Source: an uncultured Collinsella sp. (GTDB taxonomy: Bacteria; Actinomycetota; Coriobacteriia; Coriobacteriales; Coriobacteriaceae). From it: a stretch of DNA of 11,104 nt. The position numbers were made by a program, and so were the translations under genes. The first letter of the stretch is position 1, and every line of letters starts with the position of its first letter. This document shows, in pieces, positions 1 through 4,568 of this stretch. Location: positions 1 through 11,104 of the forward strand of contig CALHDP010000142.1 in assembly GCA_938023085.1 (NCBI GenBank), read 5' to 3'. The notes below the pieces were generated by a model. The model was given only the letters and a program-made list of their open reading frames with translations. It made no database searches and was not told the origin of the DNA.

Positions 1-307
1 CTCTGCCGGTGTTATCCAGCCCGCAGCCCAGATTGACCACTGCCGCGCAGGGGTGGTTTTTCAGGTACGCCTGCACCTCAAAGGCAAGGTCATTCTGCCG
101 CATGGCCACCTCCAGCGCACCGAACCGCTGCATCAGGCTGCGGGAGTTTTTCTCTGCCTCTGAAAAGTCGTAGTCGATCTGGTCGAGCAGACGAACCGCT
201 GTTTCATCCCTGTAAAGGTTCGGGTACAGCTCCGTACACAGCTTCCGGGAATACAGCGGGAGGATTAGCGTCTCCTGCACGGTGTTTTTCTCAATTTTAC
301 ATTTCAT
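1..307 (-). CDS. LCMT/COG3315-type SAM-dependent methyltransferase, C-terminus beyond window
   Basis: The first 102 codons are visible; the gene runs off the left edge. The ATG at 307 has a strong ribosome-binding site (GGAAGGAA, minus strand) close upstream. The N-terminus reads MKCKIEKNTVQETLILPLYS, followed by a helical region with a Y-x-D-x-x-A-type segment (residues 32-37). At residues 89-97 the glycine-rich SAM motif AVVNLGCGLD appears, in the form typical of the leucine carboxyl methyltransferase family (COG3315, often annotated as polyketide O-methyltransferase). Members transfer a methyl group from SAM to a carboxyl or hydroxyl of a small molecule or protein C-terminus; the substrate here cannot be read. 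It is the third methyltransferase of a leftward cluster, and its start lies 11 bp after the stop of a small upstream ORF, so translational coupling is likely. Family assignment is fairly safe, the specific role unknown. Confidence 0.8.
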   Translation of the reverse strand, partial: MKCKIEKNTVQETLILPLYSRKLCTELYPNLYRDETAVRLLDQIDYDFSEAEKNSRSLMQRFGALEVAMRQNDLAFEVQAYLKNHPCAAVVNLGCGLDNTGR

Positions 308-318
308 AAGTTCCTTCC

Positions 319-501
319 TCAGTGAATAAAAACTGTCATAATTGCCGCCAGCACAGCCGCTATGACCGTCATGCCTATCGCCATGTGCAGGATGGATGCA
401 AAAATACCCGTGCTTGATGCCCTTACTTCCGCGCCGTGACGCAGAGCCACTTTTTCTTTTTGCGTATCTGCACCTCGTGAAAACCCGCCTGCTCCAGACA
501 T
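319..501 (-). CDS. Possible small single-pass membrane peptide (up to 60 aa)
   Basis: A short reading frame fills the space between two methyltransferase genes. Its last 30 or so residues (STGIFASILHMAIGMTVIAAV and onward) form one strongly hydrophobic stretch that would span a membrane, ending a few residues before the stop. The first half overlaps the 3' end of the upstream methyltransferase in another frame and has no such character. The ATG at 501 has no well-spaced ribosome-binding site, so the true start may be internal. The stop (319-321) overlaps the ribosome-binding region of the next gene. It could be a genuine small membrane protein of the operon, the tail of a decayed membrane protein, or chance. 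No family recognised. Confidence 0.3.
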   Translation of the reverse strand: MSGAGGFSRGADTQKEKVALRHGAEVRASSTGIFASILHMAIGMTVIAAVLAAIMTVFIH

Positions 502-1028
502 GCCTTTAATTCAATGTCCTTGTAGATGGTCATGCCGCCGATGATCTGCGTCCACCTCTCGTCCTTGTCCGTATCGCCATTGCTCTCGTTGCAGATAAGA
601 ATTGCCCCGCCTGGCTTCAGCGTCCGCCAGACCTCACGGAAGCATCGGGACAAATCGGGCCAAAAATAGACGGTCTCAAAGGCCGTGGCGGCATCGAAGT
701 AGCTATCCTCAAACACCATATCCGCCACACTGCCTTGCAGAACGGCGCAACGCCCCTCCTGAATTGCAGCTCGGTTGAGCTTTCTAGCCTTCTCCACGCT
801 GACGGGCGAATAGTCGATGCCCTTGACGACGCCATGCGGGCATTTTTTCAGCAGCCGTTTTATGTTCGCCCCGCCGCCGCAGCCGCAATCCAGCACCTTG
901 GCATTTGGCGCAAGTCGTAGAAATCGAAGTCCCCACCGCGCCACAGGGCTGTGGCCCAGATTCATCATGGCAACCATAAGTTTTCCGCCGAGGCCCACGG
1001 GCTTGCGGGTGTTTTCAAAGAACGACAT
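423..1028 (-). CDS. Class I SAM-dependent methyltransferase (201 aa)
   Basis: This encodes a small Rossmann-fold methyltransferase of the Methyltransf_11/25 type, which transfers a methyl group from SAM to an unknown small molecule. SAM motif I is VLDCGCGGG at residues 45-53, the acidic ribose-binding loop follows as GIDYSP (70-75), and the post-motif LKPGG is at 137-141. The ATG at 1028 is chosen because GGAGGGG lies six bases upstream; an in-frame ATG at 1058 adds ten residues, lacks such a site and lies further inside the upstream gene. The gene begins 14 bp before the end of the upstream methyltransferase, so the two are probably translationally coupled. The basic C-terminal tail (RKKKKWLCVTARK) is typical for the family. 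Enzyme class is confident; substrate unknown. Confidence 0.88.
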   Translation of the reverse strand: MSFFENTRKPVGLGGKLMVAMMNLGHSPVARWGLRFLRLAPNAKVLDCGCGGGANIKRLLKKCPHGVVKGIDYSPVSVEKARKLNRAAIQEGRCAVLQGSVADMVFEDSYFDAATAFETVYFWPDLSRCFREVWRTLKPGGAILICNESNGDTDKDERWTQIIGGMTIYKDIELKACLEQAGFHEVQIRKKKKWLCVTARK

Positions 1029-1644
1029 CTGGCCCCTCCGATTTCGTGCATTCCGCATAGGTCAACGGGAACGAGGTCTTCAGCACCGCGCTTTTCTGCA
1101 CCGCCCAGCCGTTTTGACGCAGGAAACACAGGTATTCCTCGCTTGTCCACCTGCTGTGGAGGGGGAATCCCGCCATACTCATGAAAAAGGCTTTTGCCTT
1201 GCCGGAAACCGAGTTGTCCGCGTGGGTGAAGGTTGGCGCGATGAGCACGCCGTCGTCCTTCAGCACCCGCCTGATTTCTTGCAGGGCCTTTTCCGGATGC
1301 GGCACTATGTGAAGCGCGTTGGACGCGATCACCACTTCGAAGGACTTCTGTGCATAGGGCAGGCGGAACATATCTTGAACGGAAAAGTGCAGCTTTGCGG
1401 ATTGATTGTCCCGCTTTGCTTCAAGGATCATCTGTGCAGAAGCGTCCGTAGCCTCGATGTGCGCCGCTACATTCACGATGCTCTTTGCGATAAGCCCCGT
1501 GCCGGTGGCAACCTCCAGCACGGTTTTTGCTTTCACCACCGGCCTGATCAGCTCATACATCTTCTCATACGCCGCCCGGTCCTTTCGCATGAAACGGTCG
1601 TACCGACCGGCATTCTTGTCCCAGAAGCTCTTGCGTTCGTGCAT
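1015..1644 (-). CDS. Class I SAM-dependent methyltransferase (209 aa), first gene of cluster
   Basis: This is a UbiE/Methyltransf_11-like enzyme. The N-terminus (HERKSFWDKNAGRYDRFM) resembles the family's usual 'FW-x-x-x-A-x-x-YD' opening. SAM motif I is VLEVATGTG at residues 42-50, the acidic loop is EATDAS (64-69), and VLKDDG (127-132) matches the conserved LKPGG turn. The ATG at 1644 is preferred because a GGGGG ribosome-binding site sits eight bases upstream; the ATG at 1650 and a TTG at 1659 are too close to or inside that site. It is the promoter-proximal gene of a leftward cluster of three methyltransferases; an iron-box-like operator and a second dyad lie just upstream. Several methyltransferases together suggest successive methylation of one small molecule, possibly a metal-binding one, but that is inference. 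Confidence 0.87.
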   Translation of the reverse strand: MHERKSFWDKNAGRYDRFMRKDRAAYEKMYELIRPVVKAKTVLEVATGTGLIAKSIVNVAAHIEATDASAQMILEAKRDNQSAKLHFSVQDMFRLPYAQKSFEVVIASNALHIVPHPEKALQEIRRVLKDDGVLIAPTFTHADNSVSGKAKAFFMSMAGFPLHSRWTSEEYLCFLRQNGWAVQKSAVLKTSFPLTYAECTKSEGPDVVL

Positions 1645-1662
1645 GGCCATCGCCCCCAAACA

Positions 1663-1678
1663 GTTAGAGCCATCTAAC
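1663..1678. promoter_or_regulatory. Dyad GTTAGA-N4-TCTAAC near methyltransferase transcription start
   Basis: A perfect inverted repeat with 6-bp arms and a 4-bp spacer lies 19 bp before the first methyltransferase start codon. It touches the best -10 candidate on the minus strand (TATAGT, 1682 to 1677) and would sit about at the transcription start. Its position and symmetry fit a repressor operator; the regulator is not in the window. Confidence 0.4.
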
Positions 1679-1699
1679 TATAACACACGAATCATGCAG

Positions 1700-1718
1700 T
1701 AAGATAAGGCTAACCTCA
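1700..1718 (-). promoter_or_regulatory. DtxR/IdeR-type iron-box-like operator
   Basis: The sequence TAAGATAAGGCTAACCTCA matches the classical 19-bp DtxR/IdeR box (TTAGGTTAGGCTAACCTAA) at 15 of 19 positions, including the whole central GGCTAACCT. It lies where the -35 element of the leftward methyltransferase promoter would be, relative to the -10 candidate TATAGT at 1682-1677. Such placement would allow metal-dependent repression. The consensus is from established knowledge; no DtxR-family gene is visible here. Confidence 0.5.
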
Positions 1719-2114
1719 TTTTCCTGGCTAAGACGCATCTCTTCGGTTTTCGCTTATAGCGGCGCGAGTCAGATACAAGGCTGGAGCTGAAGAAGGAGCT
1801 TGACGGACAGGTAGGTCGATACCGGTCCCCGGAACGGTGATCCAGCCAATTACACCAGGGCTCTAGTCATTGAGTGGGAATAGAAAATTCCTTAGTTATG
1901 GGGGTGTAAATTTGATTCCCTTTAGGATACACCCCCATAACTGTATGAATTGACCTGCTGACTCAAATGAAGATTGGAGGGTAACTGCCAGGGGTGACGG
2001 CCCAGCGAGTGTTATTTTGCGAGCTATGCGCATTGAAAGCGACCTTTCGTGGTATAAACTACTTGCCGGAAGCCGCGGCTTTCAGAGTACGGCTTACGTG
2101 TACGTTTAACCTCC
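1719..2114. other. Gene-poor stretch with a likely mobile-element scar
   Basis: No complete gene is apparent between the methyltransferase promoter and the structured leader of the toxin-like gene. A 26-codon open stretch on the plus strand (1760-1840) ends in SPER-stop and looks like a protein tail, but I cannot assign it. The large inverted repeat at 1894-1942 is listed separately. A weak promoter candidate for the toxin transcript is TTGAAA at 2033-2038 with TATAAA at 2053-2058; the 14-bp spacer is shorter than usual. Confidence 0.4.
1894..1942. repeat. 15-bp perfect inverted repeat, possibly abutted or solo insertion-sequence ends
   Basis: The arms AGTTATGGGGGTGTA (1894-1908) and TACACCCCCATAACT (1928-1942) are exact reverse complements separated by 19 bases. 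The internal layout, GGTGTAAATTT followed at close range by GGATACACC, reminds me of the ends of IS256-family elements, where a GTGTAAA motif faces an ACACC motif. No transposase gene is present. It could instead be a terminator-like hairpin, though no T-tract follows on either strand. Confidence 0.5.
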
Positions 2115-2200
2115 GTGGGCGACGGGGTGCCGCAAGGCGTAGAATATCGCCCACCTGTAGGGGCCTGCAGCGATGCGGGCCCCGCTTCGTATGAAGGGGG
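2115..2200 (+). promoter_or_regulatory. Structured RNA leader with competing hairpins over the toxin ribosome-binding site
   Basis: Three paired elements are visible. Arms GTGGGCGA (2115-2122) and TCGCCCAC (2147-2154) are perfect and enclose a small GCC-GCAA-GGC hairpin. A 10-bp stem capped by a GCGA tetraloop spans 2160-2183 (one G-U pair). A third stem, CCCC-G-CTTC with GAAGGGGG (2180-2200, 8 bp, one bulged G, loop GTAT), contains the whole ribosome-binding site. The second and third stems share the CCCC at 2180-2183 and cannot form together, so the leader could switch translation on and off. In type III toxin-antitoxin systems this position holds the RNA antitoxin, which is normally made of tandem repeats; I see no clear tandem repeat here. 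Confidence 0.5.
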
Positions 2201-2208
2201 CGTAACCG

Positions 2209-2658
2209 ATGAAGATCGTATCCATCCCCCAGGACTTCTTCGACCTCGTCGAGGGCGACCGCGAGCTCATGCTTAAGCACAATCGCCCCTGCATCGTGGT
2301 GGTGAGGCTGCGTTTCCGCGGGAAGCGCAGGGACTTCGCTGTGCCGCTGCGTTCCAACATCGCCCCTAACGCGCCCAAAGACCAGTACTTTGCGTTGCCA
2401 CCCCGCCCCACGACGCGCCCCGGCTGCCGCCACGGCATCCACTACATCAAGATGTTCCCCATAACCAAGGTCTACCAGCGCCGCTTCAGGACCGAGGGCT
2501 CGGCCTACTACGAGACGCTCCAGCGCATCATCGACGGCAACACCAAGCGCATCGTCTCCGAGTGCCAGGCATACCTCGACCGCTACGAGCGCGAGGGAAG
2601 GCCTCGCTTTGCCGTCGACATCGACCGCATCGTGGGGCTGCTGGAGAGCGAGAAGTAG
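2209..2658 (+). CDS. ToxN/AbiQ/TenpN-like type III toxin endoribonuclease (149 aa)
   Basis: The protein has the layout of the type III toxin superfamily: an N-terminal MKIVSIPQDFFD strand-helix, then RPCIVVVRLRF (27-37), DFAVPLRSNI (42-51), a variable loop, GIHYIKMFPITK (76-87), and a helical C-terminus with an acidic/basic helix (QAYLDRYEREGR, around 119-130). In this superfamily the toxin is an endoribonuclease that cuts its own repeat RNA and cellular transcripts and is held inactive by the RNA; several members act in phage abortive infection. The length fits. A GAAGGGGG ribosome-binding site ends eight bases before the ATG, and the upstream RNA is highly structured. An intrinsic terminator follows, so the unit looks self-contained. 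The assignment rests on remembered motif patterns, not a search; a nonfunctional or unrelated fold remains possible. Confidence 0.6.
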   Translation: MKIVSIPQDFFDLVEGDRELMLKHNRPCIVVVRLRFRGKRRDFAVPLRSNIAPNAPKDQYFALPPRPTTRPGCRHGIHYIKMFPITKVYQRRFRTEGSAYYETLQRIIDGNTKRIVSECQAYLDRYEREGRPRFAVDIDRIVGLLESEK

Positions 2659-2682
2659 GGCACCTCGGCTCAGTCTCGAGCC

Positions 2683-2705
2683 ATGCGGAGTCGCTCCGCA
2701 TTTTT
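2683..2705 (+). terminator. Rho-independent terminator after the toxin-like gene
   Basis: A perfect 8-bp stem (ATGCGGAG / CTCCGCAT) with a three-base loop is followed directly by a T-run on the plus strand, 24 bp after the toxin stop codon. Confidence 0.8.
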
Positions 2706-2800
2706 GAACGCCGCGTGTGCGTCCCAAATACTTGAGAAACAAGCTGTGAAGTGCAGTGGCGCGCCCGTGCCCGTGCATAGCCGTCACCATCAGCGTCTAC

Positions 2801-2832
2801 GCGGCGTCGGCTCCAAGTGGAATTGGCGCCGC
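2801..2832 (-). terminator. Candidate hairpin downstream of yjdF
   Basis: Arms GCGGCG (2801-2806) and CGCCGC (2827-2832) pair, and an inner CCAA/TTGG stem extends the fold with a one-sided six-base bulge. It lies 35 bp beyond the yjdF stop on that strand. There is no T-tract, so a terminator role is only tentative. Confidence 0.3.
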
Positions 2833-2866
2833 TGCTGTATATGGTTTGCCTTGCTGCAAATAGCGG

Positions 2867-3285
2867 TCAATGCCCGCGATGCTTCTGTTTGCGCTTCAGT
2901 TTTCTCTGCTCGTAGCGCGCATCAGCCTCTTCCGCGCGGCGTCGGCTTCTTGCATGAGCTGACTCCTGCTTCATCGCTTCCCGCTGTGCCGCGAGCGCCT
3001 GTTGTGCCTTGGTGCTCACCGCGGGCCGCTTAAGGGCTTTCGCTGCCTCGCGAGCGCGCCGCTTGGGGTTCTTCGCGGGCTTGCTTGTTTCAGTGGCCTC
3101 GTCAACGAAGAACGAGAGCTTCTCCCATTTGCTTGTAACGAATTTCCGAATCTCCTCATCGGACGGTTCTGTGCCGAAGACGTGCGGGCGACGCCGTACC
3201 TTCCGTCCTCGACGTGCTCCGCCAGCCCGACCCAGAATTGGCCGTCGTGAAATACGGTCAGGGTGGACGACACGCTGATCTGCAT
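2867..3285 (-). pseudogene. yjdF: yjdF-family gene with a one-base frameshift
   Basis: Read across two frames, this is a full-length (139-aa) YjdF-family protein, a small, highly basic, probably RNA-binding protein whose genes in Firmicutes are controlled by an azaaromatic-sensing riboswitch. Residues 1-34 (MQISVSSTLTVFHDGQFWVG through GVAR) come from the frame starting at the ATG at 3285, which has an ideal AAGGAGGA site. From HVFGTEPSDEEIRKF onward the match continues one frame over, through KNPKRRAREAAKAL, STKAQQAL and the hallmark KRKQKHRGH ending. The break lies at about 3184-3190 in GCCCGCAC and is explained by loss of one base. Without correction the first frame runs on to 3016 with an unrelated basic tail. 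This may be a real mutation, a sequencing error near a CCC run or, less likely, programmed frameshifting. Confidence 0.85.
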
Positions 3286-3292
3286 GGCTGGT

Positions 3293-3410
3293 TCCTCCTT
3301 TATGTAGATGACCATGCAGAGAAGGGACAACCAAGGAGGCAGGTTACTGATGCGGACATCCGCACGCCCACGACTACCCGACGGGGACTGTGTTTTCATC
3401 TCTGGTGCCC
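3293..3410 (-). promoter_or_regulatory. Candidate yjdF riboswitch leader
   Basis: Genes of this family are commonly preceded by the yjdF RNA motif, a riboswitch. The minus-strand leader here is G-rich and foldable: TGCGG-ATGT-CCGCA forms a 5-bp hairpin (3350-3363), AACC and GGTT flank a loop near the ribosome-binding site, and an A-rich single-stranded tract (GATGAAAACACAG) lies in between, as in many ligand-binding RNAs. A weak -10 (TACGAT, 3418 to 3413) would start transcription just upstream. I cannot recall the motif consensus well enough to match it base by base, so this rests mainly on gene context. Confidence 0.4.
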
Positions 3411-3499
3411 GCATCGTAGCACGCGCGGACGCGCCCTTCACCGCTGCCGACATGGCGGGGTCGGGATTCGCCTCTCGATGCATCCTTGAACATATTGCC

Positions 3500-3546
3500 T
3501 TCCCGGTTTCGAAACTTTAGAAATATTCGAGTTTCGAAACCGGGAA
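3500..3546. promoter_or_regulatory. 17-bp inverted repeat built from two GTTTCGAAAC palindromes
   Basis: Arms TTCCCGGTTTCGAAACT (3500-3516) and AGTTTCGAAACCGGGAA (3530-3546) are exact reverse complements around a 13-base spacer. Each arm contains the self-complementary decamer GTTTCGAAAC (3506-3515 and 3531-3540), with centres 25 bp apart. The element lies between the leftward yjdF leader and the rightward oxidoreductase gene. Two equal dyads upstream of a flavoprotein gene fit an operator for a dimeric repressor such as MarR, HxlR or TetR types; none is encoded nearby. Confidence 0.5.
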
Positions 3547-3581
3547 TGTGAACACGAACGAAAGGCGTGATCTGCGGGCGA

Positions 3582-3611
3582 TTGAATAACTCCATCCGTT
3601 TTGGTTACAAC
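3582..3611 (+). promoter_or_regulatory. Candidate promoter of the flavoprotein gene
   Basis: TTGAAT (3582-3587) and TACAAC (3606-3611) each match the sigma-A consensus at four of six positions with an 18-bp spacer. They lie between the double-dyad operator and the gene's AAGGAGG ribosome-binding site. Confidence 0.35.
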
Positions 3612-3655
3612 GAAATGTGTGCCGCGCGTCTGCGGCATGAAGGAGGGAGATTTCT

Positions 3656-4186
3656 ATGAATATCGTTGTGTTGAGCGGCAGTCCACGCAAGGGCGCTAAT
3701 ACCGACACCATGGTCGAGGCGTTTGCCGAGACCGCGCGCGAGGGCGGCCATGCGGTCGAGGTCGTCCGCGTTGCCAGCAAAAAGATCACTGGTTGCCTGG
3801 GATGCCAGTACTGCTTTGCCCATAAGGGCGCCTGCGTGCAGAAGGACGACATGGCCGGCGTGATCGAGTTGCTGAAAGGCGCCGACATGGTTGTCTTCGC
3901 TTCGCCTATCTACTGGTTCGACATCACCGCGCAGGAGAAAACCGCCATCGACCGCCTGTACGCCTTCGGTGCCACGGGATTCCCGTTCACCAAGACGGCC
4001 CTTTTGCTTGATAGTCACAGCGAGGGCGTCTATGACGCGGCGATCGCTATGTACAAGTCCACATGCGCGTACTGCAAGTGGGAGGACCAGGGCATTGTCA
4101 CCATCAGCGGTATGACCGAGCGCGACAGCATGGCCTCCTCGCCTAAGCTGGAAGAGGTGCGAGAGCTCGCTCGCAAGCTCGCCTAA
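3656..4186 (+). CDS. Flavodoxin-fold NAD(P)H-dependent oxidoreductase, Isf-like (176 aa)
   Basis: The protein belongs to the NADPH-dependent FMN reductase/flavodoxin-like family, cytosolic flavoproteins that reduce quinones, nitro or azo compounds or pass electrons. The FMN phosphate loop is SGSPRKGANT at residues 7-16, and SPIYWFDITAQEK (around 83-95) is the conserved second flavin-contacting segment. Four cysteines at 47, 50, 53 and 60 (C-x2-C-x2-C-x6-C) resemble the compact iron-sulfur motif of iron-sulfur flavoproteins, although many FMN reductases carry a similar cysteine group without proof of a cluster. Further cysteines occur in a CAYC pair near residue 139. Start: ATG at 3656, nine bases after AAGGAGG. 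It stands alone, with an operator-like repeat upstream. The physiological substrate is not readable. Confidence 0.88.
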   Translation: MNIVVLSGSPRKGANTDTMVEAFAETAREGGHAVEVVRVASKKITGCLGCQYCFAHKGACVQKDDMAGVIELLKGADMVVFASPIYWFDITAQEKTAIDRLYAFGATGFPFTKTALLLDSHSEGVYDAAIAMYKSTCAYCKWEDQGIVTISGMTERDSMASSPKLEEVRELARKLA

Positions 4187-4198
4187 GGACAAGAAGAT

Positions 4199-4264
4199 CG
4201 CATGGCAATCGGCACGAGCGGAAATGCTTGCTGCCCTTACCAAGAGGATTGCTGATTGCCATGC
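4199..4264. repeat. Inverted-repeat element containing the left 25-bp direct repeat
   Basis: GCATGGCAATCGGCA at 4199 recurs inverted, with one difference, at 4250-4264. The last 25 bases (4240-4264, beginning CCAAGAGGATTGC and ending GATTGCCATGC) are repeated exactly, in direct orientation, at 5814-5838. The element sits directly after the flavoprotein gene. Confidence 0.75.
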
Positions 4265-4294
4265 AACGATGCTCCAGCGGACAATTCCGGCGTG

Positions 4295-4490
4295 CTAAAA
4301 CGCTTCCTGGCTCAAGAACTCCCTGAAAGCGGGGATGTCGAAGCCGACGAGGCCGCGTCTGCGCTCCCCGATAACGCCGTCCTCGAGGAGGCGGCGTTTG
4401 TACTGGCTTGCGTAGTTGCTGGCGACGCCCATGCGATTGGCTATTTTCGAGACCCTGCTGGGGCCGGAATCGAACAGAAGACTGAGGGTG
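4295..4490 (-). pseudogene. C-terminal fragment of a gene encoding a winged-helix-like domain
   Basis: On the minus strand, about 60 codons ending at 4295 read like the real C-terminus of a bacterial protein: SGPSRVSKIANRMGVASNYA, then QYKRRLLEDGVIGERRRG, then LVGFDIPAFREFLSQEAF and stop. This is the helix-turn-helix pattern seen at the C-terminus of some AAA ATPases and DNA-binding proteins (recognition helix 'GVSSNYxSxYRKRLLExGVI', then a beta wing). Homology-like sequence stops at about 4480-4500, exactly where the oppositely oriented ATPase gene's promoter begins, and no matching upstream part exists in the window. The simplest reading is a gene cut off by insertion of the ATPase cassette. 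An in-frame start at 4675 exists but its added residues look like antisense noise. Confidence 0.55.
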
Positions 4491-4517
4491 AAAATCGGGA
4501 GTTCTATTCCCGATTTT
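4491..4517. promoter_or_regulatory. 10-bp inverted repeat overlapping the ATPase promoter
   Basis: AAAATCGGGA (4491-4500) and TCCCGATTTT (4508-4517) are perfect arms around seven bases. The right arm overlaps the -35 element by two bases. The A- and T-ends would also suit a bidirectional terminator, but the position suggests an operator or a cassette boundary. Confidence 0.45.
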
Positions 4518-4544
4518 GACCGATTTAGGTTTGTGCGAGATAAT
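4516..4544 (+). promoter_or_regulatory. Sigma-A-like promoter of the ATPase gene
   Basis: TTGACC (4516-4521) and GATAAT (4539-4544) are separated by exactly 17 bp, each matching the consensus at five of six positions. They lie 25 bp before the start codon. Confidence 0.7.
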
Positions 4545-4568
4545 GAACTCCGAACAGGAGGCGATTCT

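Noticed and set aside
817..1677. A 286-codon plus-strand frame
   Set aside because: It lies antisense to two clear methyltransferases and has no coherent motifs or ribosome-binding site.
1760..1840. A 26-codon tail-like open stretch (LELKKELDGQVGRYRSPER)
   Set aside because: It looks protein-like but is too short to assign to any family, so it is not called as a gene fragment.
2059..2790. A 243-codon minus-strand frame
   Set aside because: It is antisense to the toxin-like gene and its leader and terminator; composition looks like complement noise.
3016..3483. A 155-codon minus-strand frame taken as one intact protein
   Set aside because: Only its middle part (from 3285) matches YjdF; the upstream part is leader RNA and the downstream part is the wrong frame after the deletion.
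3605..4243. A 212-codon minus-strand frame
   Set aside because: It is antisense to the flavoprotein gene, whose FMN loop and ribosome-binding site are unmistakable.
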